Positions 26,227-35,027 are shown, counted from the stretch's first letter. The stretch: 64,000 bases of DNA from DATKUK01 sp035530655 (GCA_035530655.1 DATKUK010000142.1:81001-145000), one strand, 5' to 3'. Translations and numbers: made by a program. The notes: generated by a model from the sequence alone, not told the origin.

Positions 26227-27300
26227 TCACATCCGCCATTTGGTGCCTCTTCGTTCGGCCATCGCTCGATAGACAGCCAGGGCATTCTCGAGGGGTGTGT
26301 CGGGTTGGATGTTGTGGCTGGGCGAGAGGATGTACCCGCCGTCGCAGCCGACCTGGTCGATAAGTTGATGCACCTCGCGGCGAATCTGCTCGGGTGTGGC
26401 GCGCTGGAGGAAGCCCTGTGCGTCGACGGCGCCGTGCAGCGTGATGCGGTCGCCAAAATCGCGTTTCAGTTCGTAGGGGTCCATGCCCTCGGCTTGAGGC
26501 TGGATCGTTTGTAGGCCGTCCATGCCGATGGCGATGAAGGCGTCGAATAGCGCGCGGCTCGATCCGCAGCAGTGATGCGAGATCTTCGCGTCGTAGGCGT
26601 GGACCAGGTCGAATAGCTCCTTCTTCTTGGCCGCAAAGAGCTTGCTGAACGTCTGTTCGGAGATCAGCGGGCCTCGCTGCGTGCCGAAATCGTCGCCGCA
26701 GAGAACCATGTCGACACGCCCGCCGGCGGCGTCGAGCGTGCGTTCGATGACCGCCATGAAGAAGCGATGCCGCGTCTCGACGATGTAGAGGTAGACCGGA
26801 TCCTCCAGGGCGATGTCGAGCAGCACCTGTTCGACGCCGCGCCCAAACGCGACCCCGTTGATGAAGTCCTGCACGCCGAACGAGCCGACGGCGATGGCCT
26901 TGTCCGGGAACCGATCGCAGAGGGCGGGCAGGGCCTGGTAGTCGTATGAGTCCGGACTGGGCCAGGTGAACCGCCGAGCCTGCTCGACGGTGGTCCACTC
27001 GGCATAGGGCAAGGTGACCGACTCGGCATATTCGCCGTACTCGTTGGGCATGGGTCGGCGCCGGACGCCCCAGATGTCGATGGTGGATCCGTCGTCGAAG
27101 TCCGGCAGAGGCGGTCCAACGTAGGGCGGCTCGACGTAGCGAATGTCGGTGCCGAGGCGGTCGCAGAGGGCGTAGTCGTCACAGACGCCAAAATGATCGA
27201 ACAGAGCCTGCCGGATTTCATGTGTACCGAAGTAGTCGCAGGGAACGTGCTCCGGCTGTACGTGGGCGAAGGCGGCCTGGACGCATTCTCGCGAAGTCAA
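26227..27300 (-). CDS. Uroporphyrinogen decarboxylase-family protein, methyltransferase-like
   Basis: About 357 residues. TTG 27300 is chosen: GGGAGAA lies 8 bases upstream and gives the family's usual opening TSRECVQAAFAHVQPEHVP. Features include VAVGSFGVQDFINGVAFGRG-type core strands, VLCGDDFGTQRG, the zinc-site motif SHHCCGS (H-x-C-G), LHGAVDAQGFL and C-terminal SPSHNIQPDTPLEN. The H-x-C-G motif places it near corrinoid-dependent methyltransferases (MtaA/CmuA type) rather than true HemE, but no corrinoid protein is adjacent. Such members are abundant in planctomycetes and usually uncharacterised. Operon with the VOC gene. Confidence 0.85.
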   Translation of the reverse strand: MTSRECVQAAFAHVQPEHVPCDYFGTHEIRQALFDHFGVCDDYALCDRLGTDIRYVEPPYVGPPLPDFDDGSTIDIWGVRRRPMPNEYGEYAESVTLPYAEWTTVEQARRFTWPSPDSYDYQALPALCDRFPDKAIAVGSFGVQDFINGVAFGRGVEQVLLDIALEDPVYLYIVETRHRFFMAVIERTLDAAGGRVDMVLCGDDFGTQRGPLISEQTFSKLFAAKKKELFDLVHAYDAKISHHCCGSSRALFDAFIAIGMDGLQTIQPQAEGMDPYELKRDFGDRITLHGAVDAQGFLQRATPEQIRREVHQLIDQVGCDGGYILSPSHNIQPDTPLENALAVYRAMAERRGTKWRM

Positions 27301-27433
27301 TGTCTGGTTCTCCCGATTGCAGGCCCGCGAGGCGGGATGCCTCATGCCTGGGTTTGGTCCATTCTGGCCGAAGATCGGTCGCCAACGCAAGGCTCGTGCC
27401 ATGCGGGCCGCGGCGGCGCGAATCGGTGGGGTT

Positions 27434-28786
27434 CTAACGCCCGGTGGTACGGCGCGTGCGGGGCTGCCCTGCCTGCTGCCGATGCGAGCGGAACAGCAGC
27501 CGCATGGGCACTTCAACGAAGGGCAGCAGCTCGCGGAAGCGTCGAACGAGGAATCGACGGTATTGGTCGTCGATGAGCGTGGGGTCGTTGATGAAGAATA
27601 CCAGGGTGGGCGGCGCGACGCTGACCTGCGTGGCGTAGTACACCTTGGGGCGTTTGGTGCTGCGTTTGACGGCGGGTGGGCGTTCGCCCAGGGCCTGTTC
27701 CACCGCCCGATTGAGTTCGCCGGTGCTGACCCGGGTTCGGGCCTGACGGAAAAGCGATTCGGCGAGTCGAACCGTGTCGTCGATCTTCTCGCTACGGGTG
27801 GCGGTGGTCAGGGCGATGGGCGCGAAATCGAGCCCGGGCAGCGTCTTGAGCAGGTACTCGGAGTAATCGTCGACGGTCGCACGCCCCTGGGCGAGGTCCC
27901 ACTTGTTGACCACGAGGACGCAGGGCTTGCACTGCTCCTGGATGAAGGCGGCCAGCTTCTTGTCGACTTCGCCGATTCGTTCTGTCGCATCGATCATCAG
28001 CAGCACGACGTCGGCCCGTCGAATGGAGTTGTGGGTTCGCACCTGGCTGTAGAACTCCACGCCGTCGGCGAGCTTGCGGCGTTTGCGCAGTCCGGCCGTG
28101 TCGATGGCGACGAACATGCGCCCCGCGCGCTCGAAGCGAACATCCACCGAATCGCGCGTCGTGCCGGGCGTCTCGCTGACGATGACGCGCTGCTGGCCGG
28201 CCAGGGCGTTGATGAAGGTGCTCTTGCCGACGTTGCGTCTTCCGACGATGGCAAGTTTCATAGCCGGCTCGTCGGGCCGTTCGCCGACCCGCTGCAAGCG
28301 CCCGAGAATCGCCTCGACCAGGCCGGCGCGATTCATCCTATGGAGCACGGAAACGACGATCGGCTGGTCGAAACCGAGCGGAAAGAATTCGGCGGCCGCC
28401 GGCTCGTCGGCGGGTGTGTCGGCCTTGTTGGCTACCAGGATGACCGGGCGGTCGTGCTGGCGCAGCAGCTCGCCGACGCGTCGGTCCAGCGCGGTCAGAC
28501 CGGCGCGGATGTCGACCACGAAGAGAACGAGGTCAGCCTGCTGCACCGCGAAGAGGATCTGCTGTTCGACGTGCTCGCCGAGTTCGTCCCGCTCGGGGAT
28601 GCCGAACCCGCCCGTATCAACCAGCTCAAAATAGGCGTCGTCCTCGGCCACGACGGCACTGACGCGATCGCGCGTCACGCCGGGCGTCGGGTCGACGATG
28701 CTGATCCGCTCGCGCGCCAACCAGTTGAGCATGGCGCTTTTGCCGACGTTGGGGCGGCCGACGATAGCGACGGTCGGTAGAGCCAC
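27434..28786 (-). CDS. der: Ribosome-associated GTPase Der (EngA)
   Basis: A 450-residue tandem GTPase. The first G domain has GRPNVGKS, DTGGFG and NKAD; the second (~residue 175 on) has GRRNVGKS, DTAGLR and NKWD. The C-terminal ~100 residues form the KH-like domain with ALGERPPAVKRSTKRPKVYYATQ. Der is needed for 50S subunit assembly. GTG 28786 is preferred: GGAG lies 8 bases upstream and the protein opens right on the first G domain. The extreme C-terminus is Arg-rich (RQQAGQPRTRRTTGR), as in many Der proteins. The Gfo/Idh gene ends 122 bases upstream. Confidence 0.96.
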   Translation of the reverse strand: MALPTVAIVGRPNVGKSAMLNWLARERISIVDPTPGVTRDRVSAVVAEDDAYFELVDTGGFGIPERDELGEHVEQQILFAVQQADLVLFVVDIRAGLTALDRRVGELLRQHDRPVILVANKADTPADEPAAAEFFPLGFDQPIVVSVLHRMNRAGLVEAILGRLQRVGERPDEPAMKLAIVGRRNVGKSTFINALAGQQRVIVSETPGTTRDSVDVRFERAGRMFVAIDTAGLRKRRKLADGVEFYSQVRTHNSIRRADVVLLMIDATERIGEVDKKLAAFIQEQCKPCVLVVNKWDLAQGRATVDDYSEYLLKTLPGLDFAPIALTTATRSEKIDDTVRLAESLFRQARTRVSTGELNRAVEQALGERPPAVKRSTKRPKVYYATQVSVAPPTLVFFINDPTLIDDQYRRFLVRRFRELLPFVEVPMRLLFRSHRQQAGQPRTRRTTGR

Positions 28787-28850
28787 GATGGATGCTCCAT
28801 GGTTATTCGGCCGAGCCGTCGATCGGCCGGGCGGCAAGGGATCACATCAC

Positions 28851-28872
28851 CGCCGCCTTGGCCACGGCGGCG
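28851..28872. terminator. GC-rich hairpin between the Gfo/Idh gene and der
   Basis: CGCCGCC-N8-GGCGGCG gives a 7-base-pair stem with an 8-base loop, downstream of the Gfo/Idh stop on the minus strand. No T-run follows, so intrinsic termination is uncertain. Confidence 0.3.
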
Positions 28873-28907
28873 CAGGACCAAGACACCCCCGCCCACGATT
28901 GCGCCGG

Positions 28908-29966
28908 TCAGCGCAGGGGCAGCTCGACGGGCTTGCCCTGTTTGGCGGAACGATAGACGGCCAGAATGATCTCGACGCTCTTGCGGGCCTCGGTGCCGCT
29001 GATCAGGGGTTCGCGCCCGGCTTCGACCGCGTCGAGAAATTCCTCGATGTTGGCCCGGTGTCCGGCGGCAGTCAGACCCGCTGATGGACTCGACGCGCCG
29101 ACCGAGACGGCCGGAAACTCCAGAAACTGTTCGCGTATACGCTGATCCTCGTCGGTCTCGTCGGCAAACTGCCAGAAGAGGAACTTGCTGTCGGACAGGG
29201 CCACGGTGCCTTGGTCGCCGGCAATCTCGATGATGCGGAAGTGGCCGGGCCACATGCTCGTGGTGCAACCGATCGTGCCCAGCGCGCCGTTGGCGAACCG
29301 AAGAGCGGCGGCGACGGTGTCCTCCACCTCGATCTGCGTGTGGGCCAGCACGTCGCTGAATGCCTGCACGGACGCGACCGGGCCCATCATCCATTGCAGC
29401 AGATCGATGGTGTGAATGCCCTGGTTTATCAGCGCCCCGCCACCGTCGTATTGTTGCGTGCCCTTCCAGCCGCCCTCGTCGTAGTAGGCCTGATCGCGCC
29501 ACCAAGGCCCGAACGCCATGCCGAAGGTCATGCGGCCGAAGCGACCCTGGTCGACGGCCTGGCGGAGCAGCCGAGCCGTCTGGGTGAACCGCCCGTTGAA
29601 GATGCCGCAGATCTTCGTGCCGGCCTTGTCGTGGGCCTCGAGGATGCGGTCGATGCGATCGAGCGTGATTTCGATGGGCTTCTCGATGACGGCGTGCTTG
29701 CCCGCCTGGGCGGCGGCGGCGGCCGGCTCCATGTGCGAGCCGCTGGGTGTGCAGATGGTCACCACGTCGATGTCGTCGCGCTTCAGCAACTCGTTGAAGT
29801 CGGTGTGGGACTGGCAGTTGTGCTTTTTGGCGAACTGCCTGACCCTGTCCTCGACGCGGTCGCAGGCGGCTACCAGCCTCGCGCCCTCGATGCCCTCAAT
29901 CGCCTGGGCGTGGTATTCGCCGATCATCCCGACGCCGATGATTCCGAACCCGTATTGCCTGGCCAT
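28908..29966 (-). CDS. Gfo/Idh/MocA family oxidoreductase
   Basis: 352 residues. The N-terminal Rossmann fold begins FGIIGVGMIGEYHAQAI. The catalytic-lysine motif HAVIEKPIE lies near residue 90, and GGGALINQGIHTIDLLQWM provides the conserved His and Asp around 175. Members oxidise or reduce sugars and sugar derivatives with NAD(P). GGGGAGA lies just before the ATG. The start codon directly abuts the stop of a 68-codon frame that continues the tyrS operon, so translation is likely coupled. Substrate unknown. Confidence 0.92.
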   Translation of the reverse strand: MARQYGFGIIGVGMIGEYHAQAIEGIEGARLVAACDRVEDRVRQFAKKHNCQSHTDFNELLKRDDIDVVTICTPSGSHMEPAAAAAQAGKHAVIEKPIEITLDRIDRILEAHDKAGTKICGIFNGRFTQTARLLRQAVDQGRFGRMTFGMAFGPWWRDQAYYDEGGWKGTQQYDGGGALINQGIHTIDLLQWMMGPVASVQAFSDVLAHTQIEVEDTVAAALRFANGALGTIGCTTSMWPGHFRIIEIAGDQGTVALSDSKFLFWQFADETDEDQRIREQFLEFPAVSVGASSPSAGLTAAGHRANIEEFLDAVEAGREPLISGTEARKSVEIILAVYRSAKQGKPVELPLR

Positions 29967-30173
29967 CTAGGTCTCCCCGTTGCGCGGGCTGTGCGATCGC
30001 AGCCACCTCTTGCGCCAAACGTCTCTGATCCGCTCGGCAAAACGTATGCCCATTCGCTGGGTGCTGTCCCGCCACTGGTGGGCGGCTACGTCGTCTTGGC
30101 TCGCGCGCGGCCTGCGCCAGCCGCACACAACCGACGAGGCGGCCAACACCGCGCCGCGCAGCCACCGCATCAT
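29967..30173 (-). CDS. Small basic protein, 68 aa, unknown
   Basis: The ATG overlaps the stop of the 195-aa gene (ATGA) and the TAG directly abuts the next ATG (TAGATG), so this frame exactly bridges two real genes. The N-terminus MMRWLRGAVLAASSVVCGW looks like a membrane or signal segment, and the rest is Arg-rich. No family recognised and no independent ribosome site is needed if coupled. It could also be an untranslated spacer whose ends fit by chance. Confidence 0.5.
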   Translation of the reverse strand: MMRWLRGAVLAASSVVCGWRRPRASQDDVAAHQWRDSTQRMGIRFAERIRDVWRKRWLRSHSPRNGET

Positions 30174-30757
30174 CGCTGCACCGCCAGGTGGATGCTGGCC
30201 AACACCTCGGCAGGCGGTCGCGACGTGCCGTCGGCAACGCCCCAGAGCTGGGCGCGCTCGATCAACTCGGTCTCGCCCTGGTAGTACGACGTGACCTGAC
30301 TGACGCCGCCTTCCACCAGATCGCCGCCCTGGTACTCACCGTCCAGCAGCCAGCGACTCATCTGATCGTTGTACTCAGCCGGGTAGATCAGCGCCACCAC
30401 GTGTTCGATGTCGGCCCCAGGCAGCCGAGCCAACTGAAGCTTGGCGCGGCAGGGCGGCTGGTGGTCCCCGGCCATCACCAGCAGCCGGGCGTAGTCGTCC
30501 CGGGCCTGATGCGGATCGTGCCGGTAGAAGAAGAAGCCATCCTCGGTGAGGAATTGGCTGGTCGGCACGCCGGCCAGTTCCAGCCGGCCATCGGGATAGG
30601 CCCGGTGGATCTTGTAGACCTTACCGTCACGATGGCGTTCGCTTTCCAGCAGGACGGCGATTTCGGCGGCGGTGTAGCCCACGGCGCACTGCTCGCCGAA
30701 GTCGAACACATAGAGCCCTGCGTATCGGTCCGGGTCGGTCAGTGGGGGCAATTTCAT
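30170..30757 (-). CDS. Conserved-looking hypothetical protein
   Basis: 195 residues, mostly alpha/beta, soluble and acidic: YAGLYVFDFGEQCAVGYTA near the start, FFFYRHDPHQARDDYARLL in the middle, HVVALIYPAEYNDQMSRWLL later. The ATG overlaps the tyrS stop by ATGA, so it is translationally coupled to tyrS. No family or catalytic motif is recognised. Position in a tyrS operon suggests a cytoplasmic role but nothing more. Confidence 0.75.
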   Translation of the reverse strand: MKLPPLTDPDRYAGLYVFDFGEQCAVGYTAAEIAVLLESERHRDGKVYKIHRAYPDGRLELAGVPTSQFLTEDGFFFYRHDPHQARDDYARLLVMAGDHQPPCRAKLQLARLPGADIEHVVALIYPAEYNDQMSRWLLDGEYQGGDLVEGGVSQVTSYYQGETELIERAQLWGVADGTSRPPAEVLASIHLAVQR

Positions 30758-32013
30758 TGGCTCACCTCCAGCCGCGCGAACCTGCGCTTGCCTCGCTGAA
30801 GGACGTCGCCGGTCTTGACCTCGACAGGCTCGTTGACGTCCTGAATGGCCTGACCGTTGAGCCGAATGCCCCCCTCAGCCGCAAGCCTTCGACCCTCGCT
30901 GCGCGACGAGGCGAAACCACAGACCATGACCAGATCGATGGCCCGTACCTTGCCGTCCTGCATCTGCTCGCGCTTGAGGGCAACGGTAGGCGTATCCTCG
31001 GGCACGACCATACCGGCGCCCGCGGCCGACTTCTGGTGAATCGCCTCCCATTCGCGCTGCGCCCGATCGGCGTCGTCGGCTAAGTGAAACTCCTCGGCGA
31101 TCGCACGGGCCAGCCGCTTCTTGGCCTCCATGGGATGCGTTTTGGCTGGGTCGCAGAGCGTGTTGATCTCGGCCGGGTCCACAGCGGTCAGCAGATCGAA
31201 GTAGTTGCGCATCAGCTCATCCGGCACGCTCATGAGCTTGCCGAACATATCGTGGGCCGAATCGGTGACGGCGACGTAGTTGCCGAGCGATTTGCTCATC
31301 TTCTCGACGCCGTCCAGGCCTGCCAGGATAGGCATGATCATCACGACCTGCGGTTGCTGCCCGGCGTCGCGCTGGAGGTCGCGCCCGACCAGATTGTTAA
31401 ACGTCTGATCGGACCCACCCAGCTCGATGTCGGCCTCGATGGCGACACTGTCACGTCCCTGCAAAAGAGGATACAGAAACTCGTGTAGGTAGATCTCGAT
31501 GCCGCCCTTGTAGCGCTTCTCGAACGTGTCGCGCTCGAGCATGCGGGCGACGGTCATCTTGCTGGCCAGCCGCAGCGCGTCGGCGAGCGAGAGCTCCGCC
31601 AGCCATTCGCTGTTGCGCCGGAGTTCGAGGCGCTCCGGGCGCGTGTCCAGCACGCAGCCCGCCTGATCGAGATAGGTCTGGGCGTTCGCTTCGGCCTCGT
31701 CGCGCGACAGCGTGGGTCGGGTCTTACTCTTCTCGGAGGGGTCGCCCACCATCGCCGTGTAATCGCCGATGATCACCACAGCCTTGTGGCCGAAATCCTG
31801 GAACTCGCGGATCTTGCGGAATACGACGGTGTGGCCCAGGTGAATGTCGGGGGCGGTCGGGTCGAGCCCGAGCTTGACACGAAGGGGCTTGTCCTGTTTG
31901 CGCGAACGTTCGAGCTTGGCACGCAACTCGTCCGGGCTGTAGACGGCTTCACAGCCGCGAAGCAATACCTCAAGCTGTTGTTCGACACTCGGGAACGGCA
32001 TCGGCCACCTCAC
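30754..32013 (-). CDS. tyrS: Tyrosyl-tRNA synthetase (TyrZ-type)
   Basis: 419 residues with class I synthetase signatures: LGLDPTAPDIHLGHTVVF (HIGH) near residue 48 and VEKMSKSLGN (KMSKS) near 238. A C-terminal S4 RNA-binding domain includes RLAAEGGIRLNGQ. A KMSKS rather than KFGKS motif marks the TyrZ subtype. Start ATG 32013 or 32001 (MPFPSVEQQ); the difference is four residues. It leads an operon on the minus strand with the 195-aa gene, the 68-aa frame and the Gfo/Idh gene, and is divergent from a cation transporter. Confidence 0.96.
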   Translation of the reverse strand: MRWPMPFPSVEQQLEVLLRGCEAVYSPDELRAKLERSRKQDKPLRVKLGLDPTAPDIHLGHTVVFRKIREFQDFGHKAVVIIGDYTAMVGDPSEKSKTRPTLSRDEAEANAQTYLDQAGCVLDTRPERLELRRNSEWLAELSLADALRLASKMTVARMLERDTFEKRYKGGIEIYLHEFLYPLLQGRDSVAIEADIELGGSDQTFNNLVGRDLQRDAGQQPQVVMIMPILAGLDGVEKMSKSLGNYVAVTDSAHDMFGKLMSVPDELMRNYFDLLTAVDPAEINTLCDPAKTHPMEAKKRLARAIAEEFHLADDADRAQREWEAIHQKSAAGAGMVVPEDTPTVALKREQMQDGKVRAIDLVMVCGFASSRSEGRRLAAEGGIRLNGQAIQDVNEPVEVKTGDVLQRGKRRFARLEVSQ

Positions 32014-32201
32014 GATGCATGCTATCGGTGCCGGAAGTCCAAATCAAGATGAGCGGGGTATTCGGGGCTCTACACGGGTGTTGCGGCGTCCGGGAGCCAA
32101 TCGCTGCGACGTTAGCACAAGCCCGGACGAATGGGGCGCGTCGGCGAACCTGGGTGCTATGATCAGGGTCAGTGGGCGGGGCGGATAGAGGAGCCGGACC
32201 G

Positions 32202-32882
32202 TTGAGCACGCAAACCATCGATCACCGTAAGGACCGGGTGCCCCTTCAGGCCGATGCCCGACATGCACACCTTCGCACGGGGTGGCGGCTTGAGCTGCTA
32301 ACGGTCGGCTGGAACGTCGCTGAGGGTTTGATCGCGACGGCGGCGGGCGTAGCGGCCGATTCGGTCGCGCTGATCGGGTTCGGCGTCGATTCGTTTATCG
32401 AGGTGTCCAGCGGGGCGGTGGTGGGATGGCGGCTTCGGTCGGAGCTTCGCCACCGGTCGATCGAGCGAGCCGAGCGGGCCGAACGCGTGGCGTCGCGCAT
32501 CGCGGGCGGGCTGCTGCTGGCGCTGGCTGTGTACATCCTCATCGACGCGGGCCGCCAACTTCTCGGCTTCGGCGCCAAGGCCGAGCAGAGCATTGTCGGC
32601 ATTGTGCTGACGGCGATCTCGCTGGTGGTCATGCCGGTGCTTGGCTGGGCCAAGCTGCGAACCGCCCGGGTCTTGGACAGCCGGGCACTTCGAGCCGACG
32701 CCTATGAAACCATCACGTGTGCGTGGCTGTCCTTGACGGCGCTGGCTGGACTCCTGCTCAACGCGACGCTGGGATGGTGGTGGGCTGACCCCGTGGCCGC
32801 TTTGGTGCTGGTTCCTCTGATTGTCCGCGAGGGGATGGAGGGTTGGCGTGGCGGTTGCTGTGACGATGGCTGCCACACCTGA
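32202..32882 (+). CDS. Cation diffusion-type transporter, short
   Basis: About 226 residues with five or six hydrophobic segments. GFGVDSFIEVSSGAVVGWR in the second helix and LRADAYETITCAWLSL later match a short cation-transporter group related to CDF/TMEM163 proteins, where these Asp/Glu residues bind metal. The classical CDF C-terminal domain is missing, and the protein ends with a Cys/His tail (CCDDGCHT). TTG 32202 follows GAGGAG by 8 bases; an alternative GTG 32172 lies 8 bases after a TATGAT and could be leaderless. Metal unknown. Confidence 0.8.
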   Translation: MSTQTIDHRKDRVPLQADARHAHLRTGWRLELLTVGWNVAEGLIATAAGVAADSVALIGFGVDSFIEVSSGAVVGWRLRSELRHRSIERAERAERVASRIAGGLLLALAVYILIDAGRQLLGFGAKAEQSIVGIVLTAISLVVMPVLGWAKLRTARVLDSRALRADAYETITCAWLSLTALAGLLLNATLGWWWADPVAALVLVPLIVREGMEGWRGGCCDDGCHT

Positions 32883-32941
32883 ACCCGACCGGCGGGGCGC
32901 TCACTCGCCGGCAGAGCGGCCCCTGGCTTGACGCATTTCCG

Positions 32942-33244
32942 ATGGCCAACGACACTGCGCGAGGCCATTTTCGTGCAGCATCTACAAGCCGATGGGCTTT
33001 GGACCTGACGGTGGGCCTGCTGCCGGCGCTGGGGTACCTGACCGGCGACTTCGAAGCGTCTGTGTTTGACAACCTCGATTATCACATTTCGAACGTCCGA
33101 TGGCGGGAGCTGGTAGGTTGCCCTGGCGGCACGACGCTTGGGGGCAGAGCACACTATGCCCTGTAGGTGGCGGCGATGGCGGGCAACGTTGCGCCGTTGA
33201 TCGGGCTGGCGTTTGTGGGTCTGTTGGATCAGCCTTTCGCCTGA
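32942..33244 (+). pseudogene. Possible decayed membrane-protein gene with in-frame stop
   Basis: A frame of 74 codons (ALDLTVGLLPALGYLTGDF, then a stop TAG at 33164-33166) continues in the same frame as VAAMAGNVAPLIGLAFVGLL before TGA at 33242. Reading TAG as TGG would give one 100-residue hydrophobic protein. No ribosome site and no family recognised. The remainder of 32883-33342 contains nothing else I can identify. Confidence 0.3.
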
Positions 33245-33342
33245 TACGCCGACCGGCACGGGTGCCGCCAAGCCACGGGCAGCTTTGGCGGCGGGGTGCT
33301 GCTGCTCCACCCGGACTAAAAAAGCGGCACCGGACCGCTCGC

Positions 33343-34158
33343 TCAGCGCATCAAGAAGGTGAGAACCAGCACAACGACGGCCACCGCCAGGGTGCCCAGT
33401 CCGACCCAGCCGATGATGTCCTTGGCTTGTTGACTAAGCCGCTGGAAGGGCCGGTCCATCAACTCGAAGGTGACGCAGACTGCCTGGGCCACCATCGCTC
33501 GAGCGGTGTCGACACGGCCTGAATAGGTGTTGTCGGCGTGATCGCCGGATTCGTCCCGGTCGGTGCCGTCGGCATGATCGGCGACGTTTGTTTGGTCGTC
33601 CCAGGCGGCAGGTTGTTGGGTGTCTTGTTGGGCCGTTGGAGCGACTAACTCGGCGCCCTCGATGGCCTCGGCGTCGACGGCGCCTGCGATCAACTCGTCG
33701 AGCTCGTTGGCTTCCTGCTCGGAAAGCCCTTTCACGGCGGCTGACGACGTGCGTTCGTTTCGGTTGGCAGTCGGCGGTTCCGGCTGCTTAGAAGGTTTTG
33801 CAGGCGGTTTTGGCTTGGGTTCTTGGCCGTCGTCCCGCACGCCGGACAGCAGGGCCTCCAGCTGGGCGAGCTTCTCGTCGACGGGGTCCGCTTGGGTCTG
33901 ACCCTCAGCCGATGGGTCCGAGGGTGACTGGGAGGCACTTCCGGCGTGTTGTCGGTCGGTTTCAGACTCGCCTTGGGCAAGCGGTTGATCGGTCTCGGGC
34001 TGCTCTTCGCTGACGCCGACCTGCTCGGCCGCGTCGGCGGCGAGTCCCTCGGCCTGAGTTATGGCCTCCTCGACATTGCGGGCGGACAGTTCGGCAAGCG
34101 GGTCGCCTCCCCCGCCACGGGGTTCTTTGGGTGGTCTGTCGCTGGCGTCGCCGGGCAC
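33343..34158 (-). CDS. Tail-anchored acidic hypothetical protein
   Basis: About 271 residues, starting at GTG 34158 after GAGGAGAG (10 bases upstream), which decides the start against a longer but Arg/Pro-rich open frame. Most of the protein is a disordered Gln/Glu/Asp/Ser/Pro-rich linker (DERTSSAAVKG-like stretches and EQEANELDELIAGAVDAEAI). The only hydrophobic segment is at the extreme C-terminus (WVGLGTLAVAVVVLVLTFLM), so it is likely tail-anchored with the bulk in the cytoplasm. Function unknown. Divergent from rsmE. Confidence 0.65.
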   Translation of the reverse strand: MPGDASDRPPKEPRGGGGDPLAELSARNVEEAITQAEGLAADAAEQVGVSEEQPETDQPLAQGESETDRQHAGSASQSPSDPSAEGQTQADPVDEKLAQLEALLSGVRDDGQEPKPKPPAKPSKQPEPPTANRNERTSSAAVKGLSEQEANELDELIAGAVDAEAIEGAELVAPTAQQDTQQPAAWDDQTNVADHADGTDRDESGDHADNTYSGRVDTARAMVAQAVCVTFELMDRPFQRLSQQAKDIIGWVGLGTLAVAVVVLVLTFLMR

Positions 34159-34230
34159 GGCCTGGTCTCTCCTCGCTCGGTTGGCAGGAGTCCTATCGGC
34201 CACACAGAGGGGGCGCTTGACCGGGGTGGG

Positions 34231-34259
34231 TTGCTGCCCCGTGCGAGCGAGGCCATAAT
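34231..34259 (+). promoter_or_regulatory. Promoter of rsmE, leaderless layout
   Basis: TTGCTG (34231-34236), 17-base spacer, CATAAT (34254-34259), then 6 bases to the GTG at 34266. Transcription would begin at or next to the start codon, and no ribosome site is present. Confidence 0.5.
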
Positions 34260-34265
34260 CGCCCT

Positions 34266-35027
34266 GTGTCGATACCACGGTTCCATTATGCGGGGTTGGC
34301 GGGGGCGGCAGAGAAGCCGGCCCACGGGACGCCATCAAGCCGGCAGATCGAGCTTTGCGGTGCGGAGGCACGACACGCATTGGGCGCCCGGAGGTTGCGG
34401 GCGGGCGAGCCGATCGTGCTGTTTGACGGAGCCGGCACCGAGGTCGACGCACGGATCGTCTCGGTCGGGGGGCGTGAGCGGCTGAGTGTGGAGTTAGCCG
34501 AGCGCAGGCTGGTGCCGCGGCCACCCGCCTCCCGTCTGACGGTCGCGGTAGCCTTGGCAAAGGGGCCGCGGCAGGTCTGGCTGGCGGAGAAGCTCACCGA
34601 GCTGGGGGTCGGGGCGATCTGGGGCGTGAACTTCTCGCGTAGTGCGGCTCGTGCCAGCGGGGCGTCCGTCGAACGGTGGGGGCGTCGGGCGGTGGAGGCG
34701 GCCAAGCAATCGGGGCAGGCGTGGTTGCCGCAAGTCGTTTTGCGACAGGATCTTAGTACTGTAATAGAGCAGGCGGGTGGCTTTGAGTTGCTGCTGGTGG
34801 GTGGGCCTGGCCGGCCGTTGCTGTCGGTCTTGCAGGAGGCGGGTGCGCCTCGCTCCATTCTGATACTTATCGGACCGGAAGGCGGCCTGACCGCCCAGGA
34901 GACGGCAGCGGCTCAGGCGGCGGGCTTCCAGACGGTGCGCGTAGGCTGTACGACGCTTCGCGTGGAGACGGCGGCGGTGGCGGCGGCATCGGTGATCGTG
35001 GCGTGTGCCGATGCACTGGGTGCATGA
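34266..35027 (+). CDS. rsmE: 16S rRNA m3U1498 methyltransferase RsmE
   Basis: 253 residues of the SPOUT family. An N-terminal PUA-like part (SIPRFHYAG...GAEARHALGARRLRAGE) precedes a C-terminal knot with ALAKGPRQVWLAEKLTELGV, ILIGPEGGLTAQE and VGCTTLRVETAAVAAASV, the SAM-binding knot. It methylates U1498 in the decoding centre of 16S rRNA. The GTG start fits a leaderless transcript (see promoter). It sits alone, with cysC next downstream after 180 bases. Confidence 0.95.
   Translation: MSIPRFHYAGLAGAAEKPAHGTPSSRQIELCGAEARHALGARRLRAGEPIVLFDGAGTEVDARIVSVGGRERLSVELAERRLVPRPPASRLTVAVALAKGPRQVWLAEKLTELGVGAIWGVNFSRSAARASGASVERWGRRAVEAAKQSGQAWLPQVVLRQDLSTVIEQAGGFELLLVGGPGRPLLSVLQEAGAPRSILILIGPEGGLTAQETAAAQAAGFQTVRVGCTTLRVETAAVAAASVIVACADALGA

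Noticed and set aside
27317..28780. 487-codon plus-strand frame over der
   Set aside because: Antisense shadow; Der on the minus strand has both complete G domains and the KH-like domain.
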